The position numbers and the translations under genes were made by a program. From positions 558,001 to 622,000 of the forward strand of contig JADKJP010000007.1 in NCBI GenBank assembly GCA_016720935.1: 64,000 nt of DNA. The letters are read 5' to 3'. How positions within the stretch are numbered: the first letter of the stretch is position 1; every line of letters begins with the position of its first letter. Under the pieces are notes generated by a model, which was not told where the DNA came from, did not search any database, and saw only the letters and a program-made list of their open reading frames with translations. Origin of the DNA: Bacteroidota bacterium (GTDB taxonomy: Bacteria; Bacteroidota; Bacteroidia; AKYH767-A; 2013-40CM-41-45). Below, in pieces: positions 20,301-29,082 of this stretch.

Positions 20301-20715
20301 TTACCCGTCCGGCTCCACCACCACCACCCGGAACTACCGCGGGTCCGATAAAACTCCAGTTAGGGGACGAAGTTCTCTGGTTGGCTACCGGATGCTCCTG
20401 CTGATAACGTTTGTATTCCCTGAACAAAATATCCGGCTGAGGAAATTGTCCACTGGGAAAAGTCCTTTGTTTCATGAACCATTCCCATCTTTTAAACTGC
20501 TGATAGCCTCCTTCTTCTGCATTTTCTTCTTCCTTCATGGACACATCACGATCTTTCCAATAATTGTTAAATTTCTCCTGAACACTGTAGAAATTAGGCT
20601 TCTGTGCTTCTTTTCTCACGGAGGTGAGTGAAGGCTTCATCCACGGCTGAGCGGAAACAGAAATCTGTAAAAAAATGCCTGAAATGATCAGGGAAAATAA
20701 TGAGTTCTTTTTCAT
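17323..20715 (-). CDS. Large secreted sortilin/BNR-repeat protein with type IX sorting domain
   Basis: 1130 residues. Signal peptide at residues 1-22. Residues about 110-770 are many BNR/VPS10-like repeats (STDGGQSWS, SVDGGVTWN, STNGGATWS, SLDGGQTWTQLY, TTDGGSTWN), the Asp-box hallmark of multi-bladed propellers. A C-terminal region with a jelly-roll-like segment precedes a type A sorting domain (VMVYPNPVTDVLKIAF...LEAGMYQYSIL). Surface or secreted protein; enzymatic role, if any, unknown. Shares a bidirectional terminator with the convergent gene. Confidence 0.88.
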   Translation of the reverse strand: MKKNSLFSLIISGIFLQISVSAQPWMKPSLTSVRKEAQKPNFYSVQEKFNNYWKDRDVSMKEEENAEEGGYQQFKRWEWFMKQRTFPSGQFPQPDILFREYKRYQQEHPVANQRTSSPNWSFIGPAVVPGGGGGAGRVNVIRFDPNNSQNIFLGAACGGLWKSTDGGQSWSTNTDLLPALSIADMAINPRNTDTMYIATGDGYGYEYLNDFWGGTYSAGVLMSVDGGVTWNSTGLTYSQSQTDIIQRIVVSPTHPEIVMIATRNGIFRSTNGGATWSLVQSGHYYDIEFNTSNADVVYSTDNSSLYRSLDGGQTWTQLYQGLCTGRISIATTAANDNVIYALCETGTFYRSNDGGVSFTQPGSPQTTFYGYYDCVLAASQVDENTVYCGGLGISKTIDGGSSWQSAANTGGGVDYVHADNHFLDFLPGSNTTIFSGNDGGIFKTDDAGSSWTDLSNSLGIKQYYRMGQSTTDPYLIYAGAQDNGTDRLKNGVWEQVSGADGMECLVDYTNDDVVYVSSQNGYVQRSTDGGTTFNFIAPGGGAWVTPYIIDPVDPQTLYGGFFDLQKTTDGGSTWNSITSNATFNGDVIAIAIARSNTNVLYAASLGAIFRTDNGGVSWTDISPGLPVNSVGITSISVCDTNPQKVWVTFTGYSDGEKVYMSTDGGTNWNNISGTLPNIPVNCIVYQNQSDDVLYIGTDFGVFYRDSAAFDWIPYNGGLPNVMVSEMEIHYGAGKLRAATYGRGIWEADLNGAVPILLDAGISQILSPGGTSCDSQQIPQFKIRNYGSDTLFTANVYYQLDGGTPQLYVWTGALSRGDEDLITLPVQTYTGGNHVFSVYTSDPNGGTDQYAFNDIRSISFNVNTIQFPIPFTEDFQAALLPPANWTLNDPSGLLLLDNTTGGFGLSSTSVYANFFYVANGSVGALSTPQFDLSNAIAPAILSFNLAYAPYGTGFDDSLVISVSSDCGTTFNRIYEKGPLDIATTAQNSNVFIPGPSDWRRDSIDITSLIGNSGVLFRFDAISGYGNNLYLDDINVSDASTGVNSAELSDKVMVYPNPVTDVLKIAFNAAAGNTYFVRITDVTGRQVMSKEIRSSSGLINTVLDLSGLEAGMYQYSILKNNTVQHSGKIIKS

Positions 20716-20844
20716 TTGATTGCGACAGGATTTTGGACCTGAATTTCAAAAATAAGAAAAGAACTTAATCCAAAGCCTGATTTCATCCCATAAGTGCTTT
20801 ATTTACATGAAAATGACATACTTCTTTATCTCTTAAATAAAGAG

Positions 20845-20852
20845 TACTTTTG
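20845..20852 (+). promoter_or_regulatory. -7 promoter element of secA
   Basis: TACTTTTG matches TAnnTTTG. It overlaps the first in-frame codon at 20852, so translation must start at the ATG at 20876. Confidence 0.7.
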
Positions 20853-20875
20853 TGACCCTTATTTCTCACCTTGAT

Positions 20876-23800
20876 ATGATTGGAATATTCAATAAAGCCC
20901 TGACCAAATTCTTCGGAAGCAAGAGCGACCGTGACCTGAAAGAAATCATGCCACTGGTGTTGCAGGCGAAAACCGCATTCACCGGACTTGCAAACCTGAG
21001 CAATGATCAGTTGCGGGCGAAAACACATGAGTTTCGTTATAAAATTTCTGAATTTTTAAAAGATATAGATGCGGAAATCAAATCCCTGGAAGATCAGGCA
21101 GAGAATGATCCCGATCTGGAGTTGCACCTGAAGGAAGATTTGTATCGAAAAATCGATGCACTGAAAAAGGACCGGAACAAACAAACCGAAGAAGTATTAC
21201 TTCAAATTCTTCCGGAAGCATTCGCTGTTGTAAAAGAAACGGCAAGACGATTTACGGAAAATGAAACGCTCTCTGCTACAGCCAACGACATTGATCGTTT
21301 GCTTGCAACGAAAAAAGACAATGTAAAAATTGATGGCGATAAAGCTATCTATAGTAATTCATGGGTTGCAGCCGGAAACATGATCACCTGGAACATGGTG
21401 CATTATGATGTACAGCTTATCGGTGGTGTTGTCCTCCACCAGGGAAAAATCGCTGAGATGGCAACAGGTGAAGGAAAAACACTTGTAGCTACGCTCCCAA
21501 TCTACCTGAACGCGCTGGCCGGTCGTGGAGTACACATCGTTACTGTCAACGACTACCTCGCGAAACGTGACTCCGAATGGAACGCGCCTTTGTTTGAGTT
21601 TCTTGGTCTTACTGTAGATTGCATTGACAAACACGAACCGAACTCTGTCGCGAGACGTGATGCCTACCTTGCTGATATTACGTATGGAACCAATAATGAA
21701 TTTGGTTTCGATTATCTCCGTGACAACATGGCCCGTGCGGCAGAAGATATGGTTCAGCGCGGACACCATTTCGCGATTGTGGATGAGGTTGACTCCGTCC
21801 TCATTGACGATGCCCGTACACCATTGATCATTTCCGGGCCAACTCCTCGTGGAGACCATCACGAATTCGATATTTATAAGCCAAAAGTTGAATTGCTGAT
21901 GAAAGCGCAGCGTGATTATGTGAACACGCTCATTTCGGATGCACGGAAATTACTTGCCGAGAAAAAAGAAGACGAAGCCGGACTTTGTCTCTACAGAGCT
22001 TACAGAGCATTGCCTAAAAACAAAGCTTTGATCAAGTTGCTGGGTGAACAAGGTGTCATGGGAATCATGCGCAAAACTGAAAATTTCTACATGCAGGATC
22101 AGCAGAAAGAAATGCATAAGGCGGATGCAACCCTATACTTTGTAATTGACGAAAAAAACAACAACATTGAACTCACGGAAAAAGGGATCGAGCTGATGTC
22201 CTCTTCCAGTGAAGATAAAAACTTCTTCATCCTTCCGGATGTCGGTTCCATTGTCGCTGAAATTGAAAAATCAGCAGCCGCGGCTGAAGACAAGCTTGCC
22301 AAAAAAGATGAGTTGATGCGTGAATATGGAATCAAATCCGAGCGTATCCACACAGTCAATCAATTGCTCAAAGCTTATTCTCTCTTCGACCGCGATGTTG
22401 AATACATCATTGCTGATGGTAAAATTAAAATCGTCGATGAGCAAACCGGCCGTGTATTGGATGGTCGTCGATACTCCGACGGATTACACCAGGCGATTGA
22501 AGCGAAAGAAAATGTAAAGATCGAAGCGGCGACACAGACTTACGCGACGATCACACTTCAAAACTACTTCCGTATGTTCCACAAACTGGCCGGTATGACC
22601 GGTACAGCGGAAACGGAAGCACAGGAATTCTGGACCATTTACAAACTGGATGTCGTAACGATTCCGACAAACCGTAACGTCATTCGTAAGGATACAGAAG
22701 ATAAAGTATACAAAACAAAACGCGAGAAATACAACGCGGTTATCGAAGAAGTTGAATTGCTTGTGAAAGCGGGCCGACCGGTACTCGTCGGTACAACTTC
22801 GGTTGAAACTTCTGAATTGCTGAGCCGGATGCTCAAACTCCGGAACATCAAACACAATGTACTCAACGCGAAACAGCACCAGCGTGAAGCACAGATTGTC
22901 GCTGAAGCCGGTCTTGCCGGAACAGTAACCATCGCGACAAACATGGCTGGTCGGGGAACCGATATCAAACTTGGTCCGGGTGTTAAAGAAGCCGGCGGTC
23001 TTGCAATTATCGGTACTGAAAAACACGAATCACGTCGTGTTGACCGGCAGTTGCGTGGTCGTGCTGGACGTCAGGGTGATCCGGGATCTTCACAGTTCTA
23101 TGTATCGTTGGAAGACGATCTGATGCGTCTCTTTGGTTCGGAACGAATCATGAAACTCATGGATCGCATGGGAATCGAGGAAGGTGAAGTGATTCAACAC
23201 AGCATGATCACCTCTTCGATCGAACGTGCACAACGTAAAGTAGAAGAAAATAACTTCGGAATTCGTAAGCGTTTGATCGAATATGATGACGTGATGAATT
23301 CACAGCGTGAAGTGGTGTACACCAAACGCCGTCATGCTATTTTCGGAGAACGATTAAGTATTGACATCAGCAACATGGTGTACGATACCTGCGAGGCGCT
23401 GGTAAATCAGCACATCGAAACCCGCGATTTCCAGGCATTGCAACTTGATCTCATTCGTGTACTTTCCATTGAATGTCCGGTGACCGAGCAGCAATTCATG
23501 AATGAAAAAGCTGAGGTTAGCACTGAAAAAATCTTCAACGAAGCACAGCGATACTACAAGCATAAAACACAAATGCTGATCGAGCGCACCTGGCCGTTTA
23601 TCGATGACGTGTATAAAAATCAGGGCGCGACCATTCAGAATATTGTCATTCCATTCAGCGACGGTCTTAAGGGAATTCAGGTTGTTGCCAACCTGAAGAA
23701 ATCTTACGAAACACACGGCAAGGAACTGGCAATAGCATTTGAGCGATTGATCACAGCTGCCATGATTGACGACGCATGGAAAGAACACCTGCGTGAAATG

Positions 23801-24190
23801 GATGATCTGAAAACATCTGTACAGAATGCTGTCTATGAACAAAAAGATCCATTGCTGATTTACAAATTCGAATCTTTTGAATTGTTCAAACAAATGATGG
23901 ATGAAACCAACAGGGAAATCATTTCTTTCCTTTTCAAAGGAATCATTCCTCAGCAGGATCCTAACCAGGTGAAAGAAGCCCGTCCTTTGCCAAAACAGGA
24001 TTTAAAGAACGTCAGTACTAACAAAGCAGAAACGCCATCAGTTTCCAATCGTCCGGGTACACAACCGGGTCCTCCTGCCCCACCTAAGATTCAACCTGTA
24101 AGGGCTGAACAAAAGGTTGGTCGCAACGATCCTTGTCCTTGCGGTAGTGGCAAGAAATTCAAAAACTGCCACGGAGCGGGAACAATTTAA
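20876..24190 (+). CDS. secA: Preprotein translocase ATPase SecA
   Basis: 1104 residues from the ATG at 20876. DEAD motor with MATGEGKTLVATLPIYLNAL (Walker A), VNDYLAKRDSEW, FAIVDEVDSVLIDDARTPLI (DEVD) and NMAGRGTDIKLGPGV. The C-terminus ends with the zinc motif VGRNDPCPCGSGKKFKNCHG that binds SecB or phospholipid. It is longer than E. coli SecA (901) because of inserts around residues 340-440, usual for Bacteroidota. It drives Sec-dependent export of the many secreted proteins here. Own promoter and terminator. Confidence 0.98.
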   Translation: MIGIFNKALTKFFGSKSDRDLKEIMPLVLQAKTAFTGLANLSNDQLRAKTHEFRYKISEFLKDIDAEIKSLEDQAENDPDLELHLKEDLYRKIDALKKDRNKQTEEVLLQILPEAFAVVKETARRFTENETLSATANDIDRLLATKKDNVKIDGDKAIYSNSWVAAGNMITWNMVHYDVQLIGGVVLHQGKIAEMATGEGKTLVATLPIYLNALAGRGVHIVTVNDYLAKRDSEWNAPLFEFLGLTVDCIDKHEPNSVARRDAYLADITYGTNNEFGFDYLRDNMARAAEDMVQRGHHFAIVDEVDSVLIDDARTPLIISGPTPRGDHHEFDIYKPKVELLMKAQRDYVNTLISDARKLLAEKKEDEAGLCLYRAYRALPKNKALIKLLGEQGVMGIMRKTENFYMQDQQKEMHKADATLYFVIDEKNNNIELTEKGIELMSSSSEDKNFFILPDVGSIVAEIEKSAAAAEDKLAKKDELMREYGIKSERIHTVNQLLKAYSLFDRDVEYIIADGKIKIVDEQTGRVLDGRRYSDGLHQAIEAKENVKIEAATQTYATITLQNYFRMFHKLAGMTGTAETEAQEFWTIYKLDVVTIPTNRNVIRKDTEDKVYKTKREKYNAVIEEVELLVKAGRPVLVGTTSVETSELLSRMLKLRNIKHNVLNAKQHQREAQIVAEAGLAGTVTIATNMAGRGTDIKLGPGVKEAGGLAIIGTEKHESRRVDRQLRGRAGRQGDPGSSQFYVSLEDDLMRLFGSERIMKLMDRMGIEEGEVIQHSMITSSIERAQRKVEENNFGIRKRLIEYDDVMNSQREVVYTKRRHAIFGERLSIDISNMVYDTCEALVNQHIETRDFQALQLDLIRVLSIECPVTEQQFMNEKAEVSTEKIFNEAQRYYKHKTQMLIERTWPFIDDVYKNQGATIQNIVIPFSDGLKGIQVVANLKKSYETHGKELAIAFERLITAAMIDDAWKEHLREMDDLKTSVQNAVYEQKDPLLIYKFESFELFKQMMDETNREIISFLFKGIIPQQDPNQVKEARPLPKQDLKNVSTNKAETPSVSNRPGTQPGPPAPPKIQPVRAEQKVGRNDPCPCGSGKKFKNCHGAGTI

Positions 24191-24210
24191 ATTAAAATAC
24201 GAAGTGCATT

Positions 24211-24239
24211 AAAGACCGTCCACAAGACGGTCTTTTTTT
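24211..24239 (+). terminator. Rho-independent terminator after secA
   Basis: Perfect stem AAAGACCGTC / GACGGTCTTT, CACAA loop, followed by T7. Confidence 0.9.
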
Positions 24240-24367
24240 ATGGATTTAACCATCGTGCTATTGCGAAATGTATCTGGAAACAAGTATTTTCAAGGAAAAA
24301 AATTACATTGCGCATCAGATGGACAGCAATTTGTCCTGATGATTTCTTAAAAACCAAACCCTTCACT

Positions 24368-25852
24368 ATGAATCAAACACTCGAAGAGATCCAGGATTTC
24401 AAAGGAAAATACCCGAAGCAGCTCTGGTATTTATTCCTTGCGGAAATGTGGGAACGCTTTTCTTTTTATGGTATGAGAGGAATGCTCACCATTTTTATGG
24501 TAGAAAAACTTCTGATGTCTGAAAAAGAAGCCAACCTGAAATACGGAGCCATTCAGGCATTTGTGTATACCATGGCATTTATCGGTGGTTTGTTCGCCGA
24601 TAAAATCCTCGGATTCAGAAAATCCATTTTCTGGGGAGGATTGCTGATGATCATTGGAAGTTTCACGCTCGCTTTTTCTCCGGATACTCTTTATTACATC
24701 GGTATCAGTTTCACCATCGTAGGAACAGGTTTTTTCAAACCGAATATCTCTACCATGGTTGGAGCGCTCTACAAAGATGGCGACCCAAGACGTGATGCCG
24801 GATTTTCACTGTTCTATAGTGGTATCAATATTGGAGCCCTCATGGGAGGGTTTCTGTGTATGTATGTTGCCAATAATTACAACTGGAATTACGCGTTTTC
24901 CCTCGCCGGAATTTTCATGGTACTCGGTCTTCTGATATTTTCTTTCACTCAAAGAACACTTGGCCCGATCGGTCTTTCTCCCCTGCTGCAGAAAAAGGAA
25001 CTCACACCATCGCGGAGAAGAATGTACGAATTCATGGTTTATGCAGGTGGATTGCTGGTAATTCCTTTTATACTCCTGCTCATTTCCAATTCGAGCTACT
25101 CCGATATGTTCATGTATACTGTTGGTCCGCTGACTATCCTGTATATCATTTTCGAAATGACGAAAAGTACCAGGGAGGAAGTGATGAAACTCTCAGCGGC
25201 AATGGTATTTATCCTGTTCTCCATCTTATTCTGGGCATTCTTTGAACAGAGCGGAGGATCACTGAGTTTGTTTGCCCGCTATAGTGTCCACAACAAGTTG
25301 ATGGGTTATACCGCGGATCCGAATGAAATCAACAACGCAGTGAACGCGCTTTTTGTCATCCTCTTCAGTCCGCTTGTAGGTTTGATCTGGCTCTGGCTGA
25401 ACAAACGCAAACTGGAACCGAATACTGTAGTGAAATTTGGATTGGGATTCTTGTTCCTCAGTTTATCATTCTACGTATTTTACAGCTCACGCTTTTTTAT
25501 CAATGCGGAAAATAAAACTTCATTGAACATCTTCACACTCGCATATCTGGTCATTACTGTTGGTGAATTGTGCCTCTCCCCGATCGGATTGTCGATCATG
25601 ACAAAATTATCACCCAAACGTCTGGTTGGTGTAATGATGGGAATGTGGTTTCTCGCGAGTGCTTACGGACAATATGCCGCGGGATTACTCGGCGCGGGGA
25701 TGGTTTCTCCCAATGAAAATGCAACACCGGTAGAAAAAATCATGTCTTATACGGAAGGCTACAAGCAACTCGCCATTTACGCGGTGATTGCCGGATTGGT
25801 GATGATCGTGATCTCTCCATTTGTCCGCAAACTCATGAGAGAAGTGAAATAA
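24368..25852 (+). CDS. POT/PTR family proton-dependent oligopeptide transporter
   Basis: 494 residues from the ATG at 24368; the longer in-frame version adds 20 unsupported residues. The proton-coupling motif ExxERFxFYG is seen as EMWERFSFYGMRGMLTIFMV in the first helix, followed by about 14 hydrophobic segments and the PTR2 signature GTGFFKPNISTMVGALY. Imports di- and tripeptides with protons. Ends in a strong terminator. Confidence 0.93.
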   Translation: MNQTLEEIQDFKGKYPKQLWYLFLAEMWERFSFYGMRGMLTIFMVEKLLMSEKEANLKYGAIQAFVYTMAFIGGLFADKILGFRKSIFWGGLLMIIGSFTLAFSPDTLYYIGISFTIVGTGFFKPNISTMVGALYKDGDPRRDAGFSLFYSGINIGALMGGFLCMYVANNYNWNYAFSLAGIFMVLGLLIFSFTQRTLGPIGLSPLLQKKELTPSRRRMYEFMVYAGGLLVIPFILLLISNSSYSDMFMYTVGPLTILYIIFEMTKSTREEVMKLSAAMVFILFSILFWAFFEQSGGSLSLFARYSVHNKLMGYTADPNEINNAVNALFVILFSPLVGLIWLWLNKRKLEPNTVVKFGLGFLFLSLSFYVFYSSRFFINAENKTSLNIFTLAYLVITVGELCLSPIGLSIMTKLSPKRLVGVMMGMWFLASAYGQYAAGLLGAGMVSPNENATPVEKIMSYTEGYKQLAIYAVIAGLVMIVISPFVRKLMREVK

Positions 25853-25876
25853 AACGCGAACTAATTTTAAGCAAAT

Positions 25877-25908
25877 AAAAAAGGGCAGAAAGTTTTCTGC
25901 CCTTTTTT
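25877..25908 (+). terminator. Terminator after the POT transporter
   Basis: GGGCAGAA / TTCTGCCC stem with flanking A6/T6 pairs; it can work on both strands for the convergent gene ending at 25938. Confidence 0.9.
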
Positions 25909-25937
25909 ATATCAATCTGTATTATTTCAGTTTCTTT

Positions 25938-27428
25938 TCAATCCAGATAAACTCGTTTACTGTATGTATTTTTTGAATTGGACAGGGTCACAAAGTAGAT
26001 TCCTTTTGAATAATTCCGAACCGGAATGATCATACTTCCTTCTTTAACAACTTCAGAATAAACTGTTCTGCCATTGAGATCAGAAATTGTCAAAGCTCCT
26101 TCTGTTCCATGTTGAATTGTCACCTCGAGAGATTGATCACCATTCAGGTGGAACTCAAATGGCGATACCATTTGTGCGGCTTCACCAATGCCAACGGATA
26201 AATCACAAATAGAATCACTGGTAGACGAGCATCCGTTTACATCCGTGATGACCAGACTAAAACATCCTGAATAAGGAAGTAATAAATTCGGAGAAGTGGC
26301 CCCACTCACTGCTGTTGAATCATTGTACCACTGGTAACCATACGGGCCGGTATTGATGGATGAGTAGGCAGTATCGTTAGAGAGACTCAGCAAAGGAACC
26401 GGTGGAGCTGTTACCTGCCGTACACTCACCAGGTTCGAAGCGGCATGACAGGTACCCACTGTCGTGGACACACTATAAAATGCCGGAGAACAAGCAAGTG
26501 TTGTTTGTGTGGTATCTCCATTGCTCCACAAATAATTTGGAAGCGTAGGAGCGGAAAGAGTTACACATTCTCCAGGACAAATATTAATGATAGAAGGCGA
26601 TGAAACGCCATTGTATTGCAGGTTAAAAGCAGCTGTTGATTTAAAACTACCAGCCTGGATGAATATTCCCGAATCATAAATTCCATCTCCCGCATCCGCG
26701 ATGGCAAGACGAAGATGATAGGTTGCACAGGGCTGAACATGTGTTCCTGCAGTTAAGCGGGTGGTGTAACCATCGTACTGCAGGATTTGACCCCCACTAT
26801 TCTCAACATAATATTGACAATTGGTACACGGACCGGTTGGCAGAGTCCCAACCTGAGCATAACCATTGTTGATACTGTCAATGGAGACAGGAGTATTTGT
26901 ACCAGGAACCAAGGCGATATTTTGAACACCATTGATACCCGGACCACTGATAAAAAAACCGAAGATGTCGTTATATCCGGAATTTACAAATTCATTGTAT
27001 TCCTCCGAACCAAACACATAATTAAATGCAATAGAATCGGAAGTGGGAACAAAATCAAATTCAAGGATCGTCGCATCCTGAGTGAATGCGGTGGTATACA
27101 AATCAAGAAGAGAATCTCCGGGAAGTAAATTATCTACGGAAGCGCTATCCATATTGTTCGGTCCCGGTATCCGGCTTGGACTTCCGGTAGTCAGAACAAT
27201 TCCATTTCGGATATTAAAACTGTTCGAAGGTTCTATGAAAGCTCCTGTAGCGCTCAATGTTCCGGTAAGTGAAACATTGGTTGCGGACACACCGATTCCC
27301 AGCATCGTCTGCACCAGTTGCTGTGGTGTCAATCCATAATTAATTGTCACCTGTGCCTCAACGTAACCGGAACCGAGTAACATAGAAATTAAAACTGCCG
27401 GAAATATTCGCAAGTAGAATGGTTTCAT
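25938..27428 (-). CDS. Secreted choice-of-anchor L protein with C-terminal sorting domain
   Basis: 496 residues from the ATG at 27428 (another in-frame ATG lies at 27434). The signal peptide ends near GSGYVEAQ. Residues about 40-260 are the choice-of-anchor L domain (NGIVLTTGSPSRIPGPNN, then FNYVFGSEEYNEFVN, then YNDIFGFFISGPG). An Ig-like or PKD-like region follows. The tail EFHLNGDQSLEVTIQ...GKGIYFVTLSN...KRVYLD is a type A sorting domain. Probably a surface adhesin; role inferred only from architecture. Confidence 0.85.
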   Translation of the reverse strand: MKPFYLRIFPAVLISMLLGSGYVEAQVTINYGLTPQQLVQTMLGIGVSATNVSLTGTLSATGAFIEPSNSFNIRNGIVLTTGSPSRIPGPNNMDSASVDNLLPGDSLLDLYTTAFTQDATILEFDFVPTSDSIAFNYVFGSEEYNEFVNSGYNDIFGFFISGPGINGVQNIALVPGTNTPVSIDSINNGYAQVGTLPTGPCTNCQYYVENSGGQILQYDGYTTRLTAGTHVQPCATYHLRLAIADAGDGIYDSGIFIQAGSFKSTAAFNLQYNGVSSPSIINICPGECVTLSAPTLPNYLWSNGDTTQTTLACSPAFYSVSTTVGTCHAASNLVSVRQVTAPPVPLLSLSNDTAYSSINTGPYGYQWYNDSTAVSGATSPNLLLPYSGCFSLVITDVNGCSSTSDSICDLSVGIGEAAQMVSPFEFHLNGDQSLEVTIQHGTEGALTISDLNGRTVYSEVVKEGSMIIPVRNYSKGIYFVTLSNSKNTYSKRVYLD

Positions 27429-27544
27429 GTTCATCTGTTTTATGTAACGAATATAATGAATAATACTTAGCAACCCTTATTTTGATCTAATCCCAATTAC
27501 AAAATCATCACTGAAAAATCGATCCTTTAACAACACTTCGAAAT

Positions 27545-27567
27545 AAAAAAACCGGGGATTACCCGGT
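27545..27567 (-). terminator. Terminator of the bTHX gene
   Basis: ACCGGG / CCCGGT stem; on the minus strand it runs into T6. It overlaps the last codons of the gene. Confidence 0.75.
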
Positions 27568-27657
27568 CTTTTTATTCTTCGCTCTGGCAGGACGGCGCTT
27601 GCCGAATGAACCTCTCCAGATCTTTCCTTTACGTGATTTTTTATCTCCTTTTCCCAT
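27559..27657 (-). CDS. thx: 30S ribosomal protein bTHX (32 aa)
   Basis: A very short gene read directly from the sequence: start ATG at 27657, stop TAA at 27559, product beginning MGKGDKKSRKGKIWRGSFGK and continuing RRPARAKNKKTG. The pattern MGKGDKKxxxGKIxxGSxGxxRP is diagnostic for the bTHX family, a basic peptide at the head of the 30S subunit that is conserved in Bacteroidota. A promoter-like CAAGGATA (TATCCTTG on the minus strand) lies 15 bp upstream and a terminator follows immediately. Confidence 0.92.
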   Translation of the reverse strand: MGKGDKKSRKGKIWRGSFGKRRPARAKNKKTG

Positions 27658-27671
27658 AAGATTGGTTTTTT

Positions 27672-27679
27672 CAAGGATA
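27672..27679 (-). promoter_or_regulatory. -7 like promoter element for bTHX
   Basis: TATCCTTG on the minus strand, one mismatch from TAnnTTTG, with a TTTG 18 bp further upstream. Confidence 0.5.
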
Positions 27680-27731
27680 AAATTATTAAAGTGCAAACAA
27701 ATTTCAAAGAGTTTTTTGCTAATTTTAGAAA

Positions 27732-28220
27732 GTGAAATTGATCTTGTCAGGACTCCTCTTCTTACTTCCTCTTACCAGTAATTCTCAGAACTTCAGATCC
27801 CTCTCATCACAGGCATTGATTTCAGAAAGTGGAAAATATAACGATACATTATACCTCCTGAATTTCTGGGCAACCTGGTGCAAACCTTGTATCGAAGAAC
27901 TTCCCTGGTTTGAGTCAACGGCAAAAAAGTACACAAACAAGCCGGTGAAAATGATCCTGGTAAATCTGGATTTCAATTCCAAAGTTGATTCACTGGTAAT
28001 TCCATTCATTCGAAGAAAAAAAATCGAATCTGATGTAATACACATTACAGATACGGATCCAAATGAATGGATTAATAAAATAGACTCTTCATGGTCAGGG
28101 GCAATTCCAGCTACCGTGATGATCAGAAATAAAAATGTAATTTTCTTCAAAGAAGGCACGGTCAGTGAATTGGAATTGAACAGCAACCTTGAAAAATTCA
28201 ACCTTCCGGACAACAAGTAA
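27732..28220 (+). CDS. TlpA-like thioredoxin-fold protein, GTG start
   Basis: 162 residues, starting with GTG at 27732. Signal peptide KLILSGLLFLLPLTSNSQ, then a redoxin fold with active site NFWATWCKPCIEELPWF (CKPC). The cis-proline region is SGAIPATVMI. Expected to be a periplasmic thiol-disulfide reductase. It pairs with the next thioredoxin-like gene 38 bp downstream. Confidence 0.82.
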   Translation: MKLILSGLLFLLPLTSNSQNFRSLSSQALISESGKYNDTLYLLNFWATWCKPCIEELPWFESTAKKYTNKPVKMILVNLDFNSKVDSLVIPFIRRKKIESDVIHITDTDPNEWINKIDSSWSGAIPATVMIRNKNVIFFKEGTVSELELNSNLEKFNLPDNK

Positions 28221-28258
28221 AAAAAACAATCATCATAAAATTAAATCATTCAAGCATT

Positions 28259-28858
28259 ATGAAAACAAAATTTCTTCTCTTCTGTCTGCTAATTTCGTCG
28301 GCAACCATTTTCGCGGAAGGTTACAAAATCGGTGATATCGCGCGTGATTTTTCCCTAAAAAATGTTGACGGAAAAAATGTCGCCCTTGCTGATTTTAAAA
28401 ACGCGAAAGGATACATCGTTGTATTCACCTGCAATCATTGCCCATTCTCCAAAGCTTACGAAAGCAGAATCATGGGCCTCGATAAAAAATATGCTTCACT
28501 CGGTTATCCTGTTATCGCCATCAACCCGAATGACGTTAATACAGTTCCGGAAGATTCATACGATAATATGGTCGTTTTGGCAAAAGAAAAGAACTACACT
28601 TTCCCCTATCTGTATGATGAAAGCCAGCTGATAGCTTCCACGTATGGCGCTGCACGTACTCCTCATGTTTTTGTGATTCAAAAAGTAAATGGTAATAATG
28701 TCGTCAAATACATAGGTGCTATCGACAATAACGCTGATGACGCGAATAAAGTAACCGCTAAATTTGTAGAAAATGCTGTCGACGCTTTGTTGGCCGGAAA
28801 AGAAATTCCTCTGGCAGAAACAAAAGCTATTGGCTGCACTATCAAATGGAAACAATAA
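28259..28858 (+). CDS. Secreted thioredoxin family protein (AhpC/TSA-like)
   Basis: 199 residues with signal peptide MKTKFLLFCLLISSATIFAEG. The redoxin motif is VVFTCNHCPFSKAYESRIM, where CxxC is CNHC, and ARTPHVFVIQK supplies the cis-Pro. This is the widespread AhpC/TSA-like redoxin of Bacteroidota with the TCNHCPF signature; function unproven. Followed by a strong terminator. Confidence 0.88.
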   Translation: MKTKFLLFCLLISSATIFAEGYKIGDIARDFSLKNVDGKNVALADFKNAKGYIVVFTCNHCPFSKAYESRIMGLDKKYASLGYPVIAINPNDVNTVPEDSYDNMVVLAKEKNYTFPYLYDESQLIASTYGAARTPHVFVIQKVNGNNVVKYIGAIDNNADDANKVTAKFVENAVDALLAGKEIPLAETKAIGCTIKWKQ

Positions 28859-28871
28859 GCATCCCATTCAT

Positions 28872-28908
28872 AAAAAAAGTCCTGTCACAAAATGGCAGGA
28901 CTTTTTTT
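28872..28908 (+). terminator. Terminator after the redoxin gene
   Basis: AGTCCTGTCA / TGGCAGGACT stem (one G-U pair), CAAAA loop, T8. Confidence 0.9.
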
Positions 28909-29068
28909 ATGCCGATACTTTTAGGACAATGACTTTCTTCTAGTCCGGATACCCTTATTAAAAATACAAAATCCAAAAAAGCTCCTCGATTCATAATAAT
29001 TATTACAAAAAACACCTTTTTACGCTGAAATCATCGATTATACTATTTGCACCTTTGGCAATACCTTG

Positions 29069-29076
29069 TATTTTTG
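29069..29076 (+). promoter_or_regulatory. -33/-7 promoter very close to start codon
   Basis: TATTTTTG (exact TAnnTTTG) with TTTG at 29046-29049, 19 bp upstream. The -7 box ends six bases before the ATG at 29083, implying an extremely short or absent 5' leader. Confidence 0.55.
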
Positions 29077-29082
29077 CCAAAC

